A stretch of DNA of 64,000 nt from Paludibacteraceae bacterium (GTDB lineage: Bacteria; Bacteroidota; Bacteroidia; Bacteroidales; Paludibacteraceae), in assembly GCA_016283095.1 (NCBI GenBank), contig JAEEMG010000058.1, forward strand, positions 40,252 to 104,251. Reading direction: 5' to 3'. The stretch's first letter is position 1. Every line of letters begins with the position of its first letter. Made by a program: the position numbers and the translations under genes. Shown in pieces: positions 8,136 through 18,706 of this stretch. The notes under the pieces were generated by a model that saw only the letters and a program-made list of their open reading frames with translations, did no database searches and was not told the origin of the DNA.

Positions 8136-11100
8136 TATTTGACAATCACCTTTTGGTCGCCTACAATGTAAGAACCATTAGATAATCCTCTCAATGCTTC
8201 AGATTTCTTGACGTTGGCTTTTACCAATGCTCCTGAAACAGTGTAGACATTGACAATCTCGTCGTCGTTGTCTGTGGCAATAGATTTGATATTATCAAGT
8301 GGTGAGATTATTACTTCCACTTTGGATCTCTTACTGTAGCAGTATCCATCCTTGTAGGCGATATAGAACACATAAGGATTCGTTGTCGCTGCTGATCTGT
8401 CGATCTCGACAGAGTTGCTTCCCTTCGAATTTGGTTCGTCGACGGAATTAAACCATATCAGTTTCATTGATTCATCTAAAGTCTGGGCAAATTTCTCTGT
8501 CGTAAGAACCTCACTGCTGTCTCCATTGATTGTATACTGGATGTTTTCCTCCTTCGGAGCATCAGGAGTGGCATTTACAGTAACCTCAAAATTGTGAAAA
8601 TCACCAGCACATCCAGTCCTGTAGTCAACCAACTGGTATGTGAATATTCCACTATCTTCTGACTTCATTTCTTCAAAGAATTTCTCGTCCTTGTTGTCTC
8701 CCAACGGTGTTCCAGACAATGTGTCGGCTCCCTTCCACCAATGTATTATATAATTTGATGGAACTCCATTTGTCAAAGTCGTGTCTATCATACCATGGCC
8801 TTCTCCCTCACAGAACTCAGTATTTGGAGTTCTAAACTCTCCATCTGGAGCCTTATTAAATCTGATATAGATTGTATCTGCTGTTTTACATGAACCATTT
8901 GGATACTTCGCGTCAACAGCGTAAAGCAATACTGGTAGCTCAGTTCCTACAAGAGAGGAGTCGTCATAATTGATTGTCTTAGCCTCTACAACATCATTCA
9001 ACACGGTTTTTGCATCTGACATATCGCCTGGGTTTTCTGATTCAAACCATTTGATAGCGAAACCTTCGAAATTGTCAGACTGCCAATCTGCTTTGTCTGG
9101 TGTGATGTCTGCTGCCTGAGAAAGAGTGACACTTTCTCCATAACACAAATCTATCAAATTCTTTCCATGTTTATGGTATTTCGCATACTTGTCTGCTTTG
9201 ATCTTGATATTTGTCGCTGATGCAGTACACATATTACATTTTTTCAATGCCTCAATAGTTGAAGAAACAGAATATGCCGCACACATCTCATTTGGATTAT
9301 ATAAATGGGACAATCCTAAAGTCTCCAAAGTTTCTTTTGATCCAAGGATCGCACGGAAATATACCTTGTCGCCAGAATCAATTTCATTAAAGACAGCTGA
9401 TAAGTCTGTTAGTTTTACAGAGTCGGAAATGCCGCTTCCTGGAATTGGCTTCCATGTCTTGTTGTCTTCTGGATTACCTGTCGTGTATTGGAAAATATAG
9501 CCTTGGTTGTTTTGGTAGAATTTAGAAATCATGTTTGTTTCGCTTGCAACCAAATTCAAGTCTTTTCCTTCACAAGATGTGATGCTTTTATTTGACAGAT
9601 CGTCAAAATACAAATCCACATTAGGAACCGCACATGACCAGAGCTGAATGTCATCCAGAATCAAGTCGTTGCCTGTTTTATTCTGATCTGTTCCGCCAGC
9701 TTCTGAAATGATCTCAAGCTTAAGGCTGTCACCAGTCAAATCAAAAGAAATTGAGACCTCTTCCCATGCTGTAGTAACATCATATACAGTTTCATTGTCA
9801 TGTACAGAATATCTAGTTACTGTTTCTGAAGTGTATTCCTTTCCTGAACCATAGTCTGTAACACGGATTTTGACTTTAACAGGACCCTCTGAAGCAGACC
9901 AGTTGCTGATATAACATTTTGCAGTGTATCTTCTTTCACAAAGGTTCTTGATTGTTCTGCTATAAAGAACCTCATTAGCCTTATTGCCACAATTCAATAC
10001 CAACATGGCTCCATAACCATAACCATTATATGTGTGGTCTGGCACATATCCATTTGGCGTCTGATATGTGTTGGCACCACTAGCCATAGAATCAGAAGCT
10101 GGATACTTACCATAGAAAGTCTGGGCCTGCCATCCCCAGTGTGTACCCTCAGAATCAAAACTATTAGTTATATTAGCTGCGACGGAATATGTTCCTTCCA
10201 TATCAGGAGTTGAATTATATCTAGCTCCAGGAATAGAGTCTGACAGCTCGTATGACCAACCATCAGTTGTCCTGTTCGCTACTTTGATTGGGTTGCTTAT
10301 GTCAGAGTAATCCCATACCCAATAACTGCCTTTTTGTGTAAACGTACCAAAGTCATCCTGCCATATCAACTTTTCATCAGATGGATTTCCATTGCCATCT
10401 GTACAACAAACTTTATCTACAAACTTAAAACTCTTTGATCTGATTTTATATCTCTCTGCTGTAGTGATTTCACAATAAAATGTGTATTCCTGTCCATCTA
10501 CATTTCCTGTGGTGTGAGTATACGTTGTATTTGTTGCTCCAGAGATAGCGGTTCCATTTTTGTACCACTGATATTTACAATTCTTATATTTATAAGTGTC
10601 GTCCAATCTGAATGTGACATCCTTACCTCCGACACATTCAGAATTTTTTCCTAATATTACTGGCTCAACCTCTGCATAAACTTTGATGCTTTTGATCATA
10701 ATAGCTTCACCTTTAGCCATTTGCGAAATATAAAAGTTCACAGTCAATTTATTGTTATAAATTGGGCCATGGAAAGCTGTCGCTGATGATGGAGTTGTTA
10801 TTTCAAATACGTTACAAGAATCCTCTCTGAAGCCGGGACGAGAATCTATGCCTCCGGATAGAGTGTTGTTGACACCGATTTTTAATGCCGAATTATATCC
10901 GCTATTTAAATGTGGAGCTTTATTCGACCCTGAATTGTTTAGATAGGTTGAGGAATGTGGGTTGCAGACTTCTACAACAATTCTATATTTACCATTGTTC
11001 TTCAGCCCTTTAACTTCCATAGAAAAGACAGGAGTAGTTGGAGTTGATCTTTCACCATTAGAAATGATTACTCCCCACTCTCCAGAATTTTCATTGTCGT

Positions 11101-11422
11101 AAAATCGCAAAGAATCCAAATTGCTAGGATTGGATGTTATCGCATAGTGTTGCTCATTTAAAAAGGATGACATTTTTTCCGTTGAAACAATAGAATCAGG
11201 TAAAAGAAAATTTGTCCTGAAAGTAGGTGTGTTGATACCTTCAAAATCATTCAGTTCATCAAAAGAATGATAAGCGTCGTTTTCCCCACCAATAACTTTA
11301 AACTCTGTTGATGCCACCAAAGGTAGGTTTGTGGTTGGCGCAAATTGAGCATAAACATTGGAATTGCCCAACAAAAGCCCAATAACGAATAACCAAATGG
11401 TTAGTAAATGTTGTTTTTTCAT
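8135..11422 (-). CDS. Large secreted protein with Ig-like segments and T9SS-like C-terminus
   Basis: Probable start MKKQHLLTIWLFVIGLLLGNSNVYAQ (ORF extends to 11452); YQWYKNGTAISGATNTTYT Ig-like; C-terminal IVNVYTVSGALVKANVKKSEALRGLSNGSYIVGDQKVIVK. Confidence 0.8.
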   Translation of the reverse strand: MKKQHLLTIWLFVIGLLLGNSNVYAQFAPTTNLPLVASTEFKVIGGENDAYHSFDELNDFEGINTPTFRTNFLLPDSIVSTEKMSSFLNEQHYAITSNPSNLDSLRFYDNENSGEWGVIISNGERSTPTTPVFSMEVKGLKNNGKYRIVVEVCNPHSSTYLNNSGSNKAPHLNSGYNSALKIGVNNTLSGGIDSRPGFREDSCNVFEITTPSSATAFHGPIYNNKLTVNFYISQMAKGEAIMIKSIKVYAEVEPVILGKNSECVGGKDVTFRLDDTYKYKNCKYQWYKNGTAISGATNTTYTHTTGNVDGQEYTFYCEITTAERYKIRSKSFKFVDKVCCTDGNGNPSDEKLIWQDDFGTFTQKGSYWVWDYSDISNPIKVANRTTDGWSYELSDSIPGARYNSTPDMEGTYSVAANITNSFDSEGTHWGWQAQTFYGKYPASDSMASGANTYQTPNGYVPDHTYNGYGYGAMLVLNCGNKANEVLYSRTIKNLCERRYTAKCYISNWSASEGPVKVKIRVTDYGSGKEYTSETVTRYSVHDNETVYDVTTAWEEVSISFDLTGDSLKLEIISEAGGTDQNKTGNDLILDDIQLWSCAVPNVDLYFDDLSNKSITSCEGKDLNLVASETNMISKFYQNNQGYIFQYTTGNPEDNKTWKPIPGSGISDSVKLTDLSAVFNEIDSGDKVYFRAILGSKETLETLGLSHLYNPNEMCAAYSVSSTIEALKKCNMCTASATNIKIKADKYAKYHKHGKNLIDLCYGESVTLSQAADITPDKADWQSDNFEGFAIKWFESENPGDMSDAKTVLNDVVEAKTINYDDSSLVGTELPVLLYAVDAKYPNGSCKTADTIYIRFNKAPDGEFRTPNTEFCEGEGHGMIDTTLTNGVPSNYIIHWWKGADTLSGTPLGDNKDEKFFEEMKSEDSGIFTYQLVDYRTGCAGDFHNFEVTVNATPDAPKEENIQYTINGDSSEVLTTEKFAQTLDESMKLIWFNSVDEPNSKGSNSVEIDRSAATTNPYVFYIAYKDGYCYSKRSKVEVIISPLDNIKSIATDNDDEIVNVYTVSGALVKANVKKSEALRGLSNGSYIVGDQKVIVK

Positions 11423-11681
11423 ATTCGTAGACTTTAAAAATTCTAATAACATTTTTGTAGATTTGCTTTTTCTCTTTATTTCAATTTGATGAAAACTTTT
11501 ATCGTCATGGTTAAAGAATACTTTGCAAATGTAATGATTTTTGAACTAGGTATATATTGTCGCATTGATATTTAACTTTTTTTATATTTTTTCTGTAGCA
11601 ATAGTTGTGATAGTGTTCGTGATGTGCGAAAACAAAACCTAAAATTATAATATGAGTTTTCACAATGTCATTCTTTGACAT

Positions 11682-12317
11682 TTATGCGAAAATATGCGAA
11701 ACGATAGTGTAGATTAGAGTGCAGGCAGAAAGTATCATAAGTATGGATCCTGTCAACTTGTTCAAAATCACAAGACCACGTAGATTGAATCGACTGCGGA
11801 AAATGTCAGCTATGTTCACGATTAATAGCCACCATGCCAACGCTCCAGCCAATATGGATGCGATGCTAAGCACATTCTGTACAATATCCACGTCGCTGGT
11901 AAGGAATGAGAATCTTGAGAAGACTCCGATAAACAGGAACACCACCAATGGATTGGTGATTGTTAGTCCGAACGACGATAGAAAATCTTGTATCACACTG
12001 CCTTTCTTCGTCTCCATGTTTTTCAGTTTGGCGACGGGATTGTCTCTATATGTGTGTAATCCAAAGCAGAACACCACGATGCTGCCGATAATTTCGAGCG
12101 CGAATTTGTGGTCTTCAATGAATCCTATCACCATCGACATACTGAATCCGGCTATCAAGGCGTAGATCATATCCGACAGCATTGCCCCGAATCCAGTGGC
12201 AAAACCGTGGGCTTTTCCTCTGTTAAGTGTACGCTGAAGACATAAAACGCCTATCGGTCCGACTGGGGCCGATACTACAACGCCGATCAACATGCCTTTT
12301 ATTAGTGTGTACAACAT
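11682..12317 (-). CDS. LysE family translocator
   Basis: MLIGVVVSAPVGPIGVLCLQRTLNRGKAHGFATGFGAMLSDMIYA with multiple TM segments. Confidence 0.88.
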   Translation of the reverse strand: MLYTLIKGMLIGVVVSAPVGPIGVLCLQRTLNRGKAHGFATGFGAMLSDMIYALIAGFSMSMVIGFIEDHKFALEIIGSIVVFCFGLHTYRDNPVAKLKNMETKKGSVIQDFLSSFGLTITNPLVVFLFIGVFSRFSFLTSDVDIVQNVLSIASILAGALAWWLLIVNIADIFRSRFNLRGLVILNKLTGSILMILSACTLIYTIVSHIFA

Positions 12318-12338
12318 AATTGCAAAGATAGTAAAATT

Positions 12339-12373
12339 AAATTAGAAATTATAAATGTGAAATGCGAAATGAA
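12339..12373. repeat. Heptameric tandem array, (AAATNNN)x5
   Basis: AAATTAG AAATTAT AAATGTG AAATGCG AAATGAA. Confidence 0.85.
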
Positions 12374-12413
12374 TTCGAGACTGTTTAAAAATAAGGAATT
12401 GGCTATAATAGTA

Positions 12414-12452
12414 TGAGGATTGGTTAGGGCGTTCTGCCCTTAACAATCCTCA
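12414..12452. other. Intergenic hairpin
   Basis: TGAGGATTG-GTTAGGGC-GTTCT-GCCCTTAA-CAATCCTCA, 9-bp outer stem plus inner stem. Confidence 0.7.
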
Positions 12453-12476
12453 GTTTTAGTTGCTGAATGGGCGTAT
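12429..12476. repeat. Copy 2 of the dispersed ~48-bp intergenic repeat
   Basis: GCGTTCTGCCCTTAACAATCCTCAGTTTTAGTTGCTGAATGGGCGTAT aligns with 7366-7413. Confidence 0.5.
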
Positions 12477-12522
12477 ATAGCAAAATATTTTAAGCGAATT
12501 TGAACAGCATCTTTGCGTTTCA

Positions 12523-12564
12523 ATTTAGCATTTAGCATTTAGCATTTATAATTTATAATTTACT
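12523..12564. repeat. Heptameric tandem array, (ATTTNNN)x6, overlapping the stop codon of the A2M gene
   Basis: ATTTAGC x3, ATTTATA x2, ATTTACT. Confidence 0.88.
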
Positions 12565-15500
12565 CAACTCTCACTTTTCCTCCTTCTGAATTAGCACTGA
12601 ATGCCGGACAGTAGTGTGGAATCACTTTTGTGATGCCTTGTGTGTATTCTCCGCTCTGTGTCACATGCAATGTGTATTCAAACACTCGTGTGCCTTTGCT
12701 GATGTGGTCGAAGAACATGCTGTATTCGCTGTCTGTGATGCTCTGGTAGTAGAATCTGCCGTCGGCCCATTCCATGCCTGGACGTTTTCTGACAGGCTCA
12801 AGACATGCGGCACGTAGATCGAGCACCTGTACAAAGTCGATGTCTCTGTCGCTTCTCAATGTCATCACGATCTTCACTTTGTCTCCTTTCTTCAGCTTTT
12901 CTCCTTCTTTGATCTCCTGGAGCATCTCTTTATCGTCGTCTCCGTCGTTGCCGATCACCACTTTATACATCTTCTTTTTCACCTCTATGCCACTCTTTCC
13001 GCTTGTTATCTCGGAATATGGGGCGTCGTAGGCGATGTAGATGCCGCCGATACCTTCTTGTCCGGCTGGTTGCTCGACGTGGATGCTGTTGCACAGTTCT
13101 GGAGTGAAGTTTTCTTTGCCGTAATGGATCTTCACATATCCGTCGCCAGACAATCGTTTCTCGTCGATCTGCTTGCCTCCGATCTTTATCGTTGCGACGG
13201 TACGGTTTCCGCTCTTTCTCAAATCAGACGTTGCTTTTCCATCACCTACTAATGCGTCGATGGCGGCTAGTGTACCTTGTGTGTTGCTCCACTGTGTCGT
13301 CTCTTTCTTTGTGATGAGATGGAAACGTAGGTCTGCCAACTCTTTGGCATCACAACCTGTCTTCTGGAATGCTTTTGTCAACATTGCGTGGGTGCTGATG
13401 GAGTTTCCGTAGCGTCCCCAACTGTTTTGATTCTCTTTCCAGTACATACCGAGCTCCTCTGTCTCAGTAGCACTCTGACGTAATGATTCTACGATTGATT
13501 TGGCTTCTTTCTCGTCGCCCTTCATATTCAGGACGATAGCGAATGAAGCTTTGCCGTAGAGTGTCATATCTTTGATCTCTTTATGTGCCTTGCCGACGTA
13601 GTAATCGAGAATCTTTTGAGTGTTGTTGTCGAGATTCTTGTCGTATGATATCCTCATCTTGAATATGTCGAATATCCATTCTCTGTCTGCGTTCCATTTT
13701 TTCTCGATCTCATTCTTATATGCTTCCGCTAAAGCTTTGTCGATGTATTTCACCGCATCTTTCAGCATCTTCTCGCACTTCTTTGGCAAGACTCCGTGTT
13801 CACGCATATCCACCAAATATTTGGCTACATAAACTGTCACATATTCGCTTGGCTTGAACCCTGGGAACCATGCGAATCCTCCGTCTGCTTGCTGCAACTT
13901 CTGCAGTTTGCTGATCGCATCATTGTTGGCTTTGGCAATTCTGTCTTTGTCGTAAAGTTCCACGATTTTTGCTCTCTGCTCACTCTCGTCCTTAGCCTCA
14001 CACATCCATGGAGTCTGCTGCATCAACACGTTTTTCAGCTCCTGGTTTTGCTCAAGTGGCGACGTTGCGTGGATGCCTTCTTTTTTCCATTCCTCCACCA
14101 CACTCGGTATCTCCGGATAGATGTTGGCTATGCGTTGTGCCATCTGGTTGACATAAACGGTTGAAATCAATTCCGTCGCACAATCATATTTGGCTTCTTT
14201 CACTGATGGTAAAGCCATGAGTGCCTGCCATACAGCGTTGTCTGTATATTCCACGGTGAGTTCGGCGTCTTTCATCTCTTTCTCATTGTATGGGATTGAG
14301 AAATCTTTTGTTTCTCCGCCTCTCACGTGCATTGACTTGCTCTTCACTACGTGTGTGCCGTCAGCCAAAACTGGCAACTGGTGCACCTCACCGTCGGAGA
14401 AGGTTCCGCTTTTGCCCACCATCTTGACCTCTATCGCCGCCACTCCTGCTGGCACATCAAAACTCCATTCCTCAACTACTGAGGACTGTGCTGCCACATT
14501 GAATTCGTGTGACTGCTGCAGAAGTATTTTGTCTGTCGCTACATCTTTTACGATTATAGCGACGTCGCCTTTCATAATCTTCCGAATTTCGGACTTTCCG
14601 TGCGTCTTTATCTCATCGTTGTTTGTGATGGTAGTGGCGAATGAGCACTTGTCTCCTTTTCTCACGAATCTTGGCAAACTGGCCTTGACAGTGAACGGCA
14701 TCTTTGTCTGCAATTCCTCGCTGGTGATGCAGCTGTTGACTTTTTTGTCGTGTGCAAAAATGAACATTTTCCACGCTGTCAACGCATCTGGAGCTGTGTA
14801 TTCAAACTCCACACTGCCATCCGCATTGGTTGTCAACTGAGGATAGAAGAATGCCGTCTCCACAAAATTATTGCGGACTCTGACATCTGCGAATTTGTCT
14901 TTGGTATCAGCATCGTCAGAACCCATTGCTTCATTCTCAACTGAATCAGATTCTATTTTTGCACTCTCTATTGCGTCGTATGCTATGTCCATACTTCTCA
15001 ACATCTTTGGAGATGCTTTTATTGATGGACATACCCCAGGAACTCCATTAGCGTATGCGTACATGATGTTGACATTTGGCATATTGATGTTGTCCCATAA
15101 GAACTTGAAGTTTGGCAATTCTTGGTATGAACCTATATGAACGCCTTTGTGAATGCCGAAAGGACGCAAGTAGTTGTAGCGTGATTCGGTTTTGTATTCT
15201 GGATAATAGATAGAGTAGTGGTCTAACGTGCTCCATGATGGCAACATGCCACGAAGGCTTGCGTCTACCATGACTGCCGCGACCTCATAGTTGATGCTTG
15301 TCGGCTTGATTCTCATCTTCACTTTCTGTTTCTCACCGGGCACGATGTTGCGGACAATCTCTAAAATCTCGATCTTTTGTTCCTCTTTCGTCACTTTCCT
15401 TTCTATGTTCACATTACTGTGCTCTTTTATTAGTTCGTGTTGTCTGACAGTGACGAATTCCACAGACACCATGTTCAGATTGCTGTTGGCGAAGTATTTG

Positions 15501-18500
15501 TTGAATGGCACTTTGTAGATTTTCTGCTCATTATTGATCTTAATCCATTCGTCATGCAGTAGTTTCCCATCCTCACTTCTTACAATAGCCAATACAGCAG
15601 CATCTTTTTCAGAGGATCCGATCAGAATCTCAGCGTCTTTTTCTCGTGAACACTCTTGTCTTCTTCCGTCAAGACATGGAATCCAAAGTTTTGATTCAAA
15701 TCCTTCTGGCAATTTCGACGATGTCTTGTCGTATAATAAGAATTCTTGCCAGTCGATCACCTCTCCCGACAATGTTTCCAGGTGTAGCTCGTAGGAAGCT
15801 GGGGCAAGTGATGACAGATCCAAAGACTCCTCTGTCATAGATCCTTTGCCTTTGATCTTCTTGGAAATCAGAGCTTGGCTTGAAATATTTTTATCTTTAT
15901 TTCCTTTTGTGGTGACGGTGAGCATCACTTCTGCATCACTGTTGTATTTCGCAGCGTTTATAATGTTGAAACAGAACGCCAGTGGTGAATGCTTTTCTAT
16001 ATTGTAGTTGATGAAATTGCATAAGACTCCTTTCACAGATAGCTCTGCTAAATCCACATGATTATTTGCTGACACAGTCTCTCCACTTGGCAAAACAGCG
16101 TCGACGGTGATTTCAACTGCTTTTGTGTCATCTTTTGTGATGGCGGAATCTGTCACAATTGTGAACTTGCCGTCGTCTCCACATTTGGCTTCTCCAGAAA
16201 ACAATACTTTTCTTGTGTCAGAATAACCAGTTTTCACATTTTCAATGCGGTATTTGACAGTCGCTCCACCGATTGCTTCTCCTGAGAATGTTTTGACTTC
16301 GCCTTCAAACTCAAGTTTGCTGCCATACATTATCGAACTTCCGTCTTTCACGTTGATCTTGGCTTCTGCCACTGGCAGTTTGTACGACTCCACTGTGATT
16401 CGGTGGTTTTCGTAAACTCCGTTGTTTTTGTCATCATTACAGATCGCATTGATACAGAAACTTCCATTCAGACGGTCAGTCGGAATGTTGAATTTGAATG
16501 CAGCCGAGCCGAATCCGTTTGTGATGACCTCTTTTTCTTCTATCGTTTCGTAGTTCGCATCCTTAAAAATCAGTTTGATCTTTTTGCTTTCAACTACGTG
16601 CTCTTCATTTTTGCTCAGAGATGTCATCACTACTTTGCCTTCTATTGTTTGGCCTGGACGGTAGATGCTTCTGTCTGTTAATATAGATATTGATTGGCTC
16701 TCTTTTTCTGCTGCAGATTCATTTTTATAAATACTCATCCATTGTGGATAGATATCCTCGCCTTTTTGTGCGTGGATCTCATAATTGTGACTGTCAGACA
16801 GAGTGAATGTCACTTTGCCGTCTGCGGATGAGTTCTGAGTCTCTTTCAGATTATAATCATAGCCATGGATAAGGTATCTTTCGACTGTTGCTCCGTTTGC
16901 TGGATGTCCCGTCTCTCCGTCCACCACGAATATGTCTCTCTTGTCTCCTACAGTAGTGATGTCAAACAAAGAAAGGTCAGTGATGTTGATTGTTATATAG
17001 TTGTCTTTGTTTATTTCGTTTTTCTTGTTGCTGAAATAAATCAGATATTTTCCGTAGTCAAGATCGTTGCCGATATTAATGACGGTATCTTTCTTGAATA
17101 TGTAGTTAGACGGAGATAGTTTGAATTCTTTCTTTGCTATAAGTTTTGTTTTTACCGATTCTTCTCTGTCATTGTTTTTTTCTATTTCTATAGGAGTCAT
17201 CTCAACACGATAGATTTCTGCATAAAGCAAGTCAGTGTTGGCATAGCTGACATTGATCTCCACATCTTTGCCTTTACCGAAACATGCTCTTTTGGCAGAT
17301 CCGTTGACTTCAACGTTGTTGAGCCACTCTATATTTTTGATCAGCTCTTTGGTGCCGGGGTGTTTGGGATATTCCTTTTTGTATTTTTCCGCCTCATTTA
17401 TAATTAGAGTTGGAAAAGATTCGATGTTTTTCAGATCATCTTGTGAATTATAACCTGAGTTTCGTCTGTATAGGGCACGACACATTATCTCTTGCTTTTT
17501 CACAACAGCGTTTACAATGTTCGAAGTCTTTCCGTCGTATTGTTTGATGAGATCATCTAAAGCCTCTAGATTTTCCTTGTTCTGCGTTTTGCTCCAATTG
17601 ATAGATAATGATTGCAGACGGGAAAGTTCTGCGGATAGGGCTGCGGAATATTCCTTTTTGCTGTTGTGATAGTTTATCACATCGGCGAAGACAGAGTTTA
17701 GAAAATCTTTTTTCAAAAGCTCTTTCGGCACACGGATAATAGGCAGAAAAATGGATTTTGTAAATTCAATATCTGATAAGTCGTTGAAATAAAAAGATAT
17801 CAGCGACGGGAGCATCGCATCAAAAACCGATGGATGGACCTCTTTGTATTCATCTGTGATTGCGTCATTTTTGACAAACAGAGAGTGGTATTTTTCTGAT
17901 GATGTGGAAAGAAGAGTCTCTTTGTTTTTCACAATGTTGTCGACGTGGGTGCGTACGACATCACGTAGGTTTTCAAACGACATCTCACGGAAATCTTCAG
18001 CTGTAAACTGCTTGCCGGACTCATTCTTGACTGTTGAGACAGCACCTGGGTGTCTTCCCATCACATTAATGAAATCCTTCACCATTTTTGCCATGAACAG
18101 TTCACAGCATGCTTTCTCCACTGGCGATTTGAAAGAGCTCTTCAGTTCTGACACCTTTTTGTAGTGGCTGATTATGATATCCTCTCCCTCTTCACGGTTG
18201 GTGATGTGTGGCTTGGTTCTTGATCTATGTATAGGCAAGACGTTGGAATTTAAATCACTTACATCGTCGTTGATTGTGGATTTTTCTCCTGCAGATATAT
18301 CATATTCGCATCCCAAATCGATTGCGAAATCATAGATCTCACATTTCAGAAGGTTCAGTTCGTCTTTCTCCTTTTTTGCTGTCACACGTATTTCGTCAAC
18401 TTTCTTTTGGGCATCCTTGAGTAAAGGCTTGTCCATAAGCTTGTCTATCTCACTCCATTTAGAAGTGTAGTCGAATTTTGATGTTTTGTTGTTTCCCATA

Positions 18501-18556
18501 ATAGACAAAGAAAGAAAAGTTAGTATCAATGTTAATATGAGTTTCTTTTTGCTCAT
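12560..18556 (-). CDS. Alpha-2-macroglobulin family protein (large bacterial MG2/A2M)
   Basis: TDRSIYRPGQTIEGKVVMTSL (MG2); NFVETAFFYPQLTTNADGSVEFEYTAPDALTAWKMFIFAH (A2M domain); 1998 aa with signal peptide. Confidence 0.93.
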   Translation of the reverse strand: MSKKKLILTLILTFLSLSIMGNNKTSKFDYTSKWSEIDKLMDKPLLKDAQKKVDEIRVTAKKEKDELNLLKCEIYDFAIDLGCEYDISAGEKSTINDDVSDLNSNVLPIHRSRTKPHITNREEGEDIIISHYKKVSELKSSFKSPVEKACCELFMAKMVKDFINVMGRHPGAVSTVKNESGKQFTAEDFREMSFENLRDVVRTHVDNIVKNKETLLSTSSEKYHSLFVKNDAITDEYKEVHPSVFDAMLPSLISFYFNDLSDIEFTKSIFLPIIRVPKELLKKDFLNSVFADVINYHNSKKEYSAALSAELSRLQSLSINWSKTQNKENLEALDDLIKQYDGKTSNIVNAVVKKQEIMCRALYRRNSGYNSQDDLKNIESFPTLIINEAEKYKKEYPKHPGTKELIKNIEWLNNVEVNGSAKRACFGKGKDVEINVSYANTDLLYAEIYRVEMTPIEIEKNNDREESVKTKLIAKKEFKLSPSNYIFKKDTVINIGNDLDYGKYLIYFSNKKNEINKDNYITINITDLSLFDITTVGDKRDIFVVDGETGHPANGATVERYLIHGYDYNLKETQNSSADGKVTFTLSDSHNYEIHAQKGEDIYPQWMSIYKNESAAEKESQSISILTDRSIYRPGQTIEGKVVMTSLSKNEEHVVESKKIKLIFKDANYETIEEKEVITNGFGSAAFKFNIPTDRLNGSFCINAICNDDKNNGVYENHRITVESYKLPVAEAKINVKDGSSIMYGSKLEFEGEVKTFSGEAIGGATVKYRIENVKTGYSDTRKVLFSGEAKCGDDGKFTIVTDSAITKDDTKAVEITVDAVLPSGETVSANNHVDLAELSVKGVLCNFINYNIEKHSPLAFCFNIINAAKYNSDAEVMLTVTTKGNKDKNISSQALISKKIKGKGSMTEESLDLSSLAPASYELHLETLSGEVIDWQEFLLYDKTSSKLPEGFESKLWIPCLDGRRQECSREKDAEILIGSSEKDAAVLAIVRSEDGKLLHDEWIKINNEQKIYKVPFNKYFANSNLNMVSVEFVTVRQHELIKEHSNVNIERKVTKEEQKIEILEIVRNIVPGEKQKVKMRIKPTSINYEVAAVMVDASLRGMLPSWSTLDHYSIYYPEYKTESRYNYLRPFGIHKGVHIGSYQELPNFKFLWDNINMPNVNIMYAYANGVPGVCPSIKASPKMLRSMDIAYDAIESAKIESDSVENEAMGSDDADTKDKFADVRVRNNFVETAFFYPQLTTNADGSVEFEYTAPDALTAWKMFIFAHDKKVNSCITSEELQTKMPFTVKASLPRFVRKGDKCSFATTITNNDEIKTHGKSEIRKIMKGDVAIIVKDVATDKILLQQSHEFNVAAQSSVVEEWSFDVPAGVAAIEVKMVGKSGTFSDGEVHQLPVLADGTHVVKSKSMHVRGGETKDFSIPYNEKEMKDAELTVEYTDNAVWQALMALPSVKEAKYDCATELISTVYVNQMAQRIANIYPEIPSVVEEWKKEGIHATSPLEQNQELKNVLMQQTPWMCEAKDESEQRAKIVELYDKDRIAKANNDAISKLQKLQQADGGFAWFPGFKPSEYVTVYVAKYLVDMREHGVLPKKCEKMLKDAVKYIDKALAEAYKNEIEKKWNADREWIFDIFKMRISYDKNLDNNTQKILDYYVGKAHKEIKDMTLYGKASFAIVLNMKGDEKEAKSIVESLRQSATETEELGMYWKENQNSWGRYGNSISTHAMLTKAFQKTGCDAKELADLRFHLITKKETTQWSNTQGTLAAIDALVGDGKATSDLRKSGNRTVATIKIGGKQIDEKRLSGDGYVKIHYGKENFTPELCNSIHVEQPAGQEGIGGIYIAYDAPYSEITSGKSGIEVKKKMYKVVIGNDGDDDKEMLQEIKEGEKLKKGDKVKIVMTLRSDRDIDFVQVLDLRAACLEPVRKRPGMEWADGRFYYQSITDSEYSMFFDHISKGTRVFEYTLHVTQSGEYTQGITKVIPHYCPAFSANSEGGKVRVE

Positions 18557-18610
18557 GACAGTATCGATTTTGAAAATGTTGTGTACAGCAATGAATCTGA
18601 GTGACTAAAA

Positions 18611-18637
18611 CTGGGACGTGTCGCATTCACGTCGCCA
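18611..18637. repeat. REP-like palindrome between divergently numbered minus-strand genes
   Basis: CTGGGACGTGTCGCATTCACGTCGCCA. Confidence 0.5.
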
Positions 18638-18706
18638 CTAAATTTGAAAAAGCAAAAAGAAGGGAGAATTAGAAATCCCCCTTCTTTGATTATTTGTTGG
18701 AATAAA

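Noticed and set aside
7915-8145. 76-aa ORF MSNRDARTCVSLQ...
   Set aside because: Runs through hairpins and the end of the 8135-11422 gene; arises from REP-like palindromic sequence rather than a gene.
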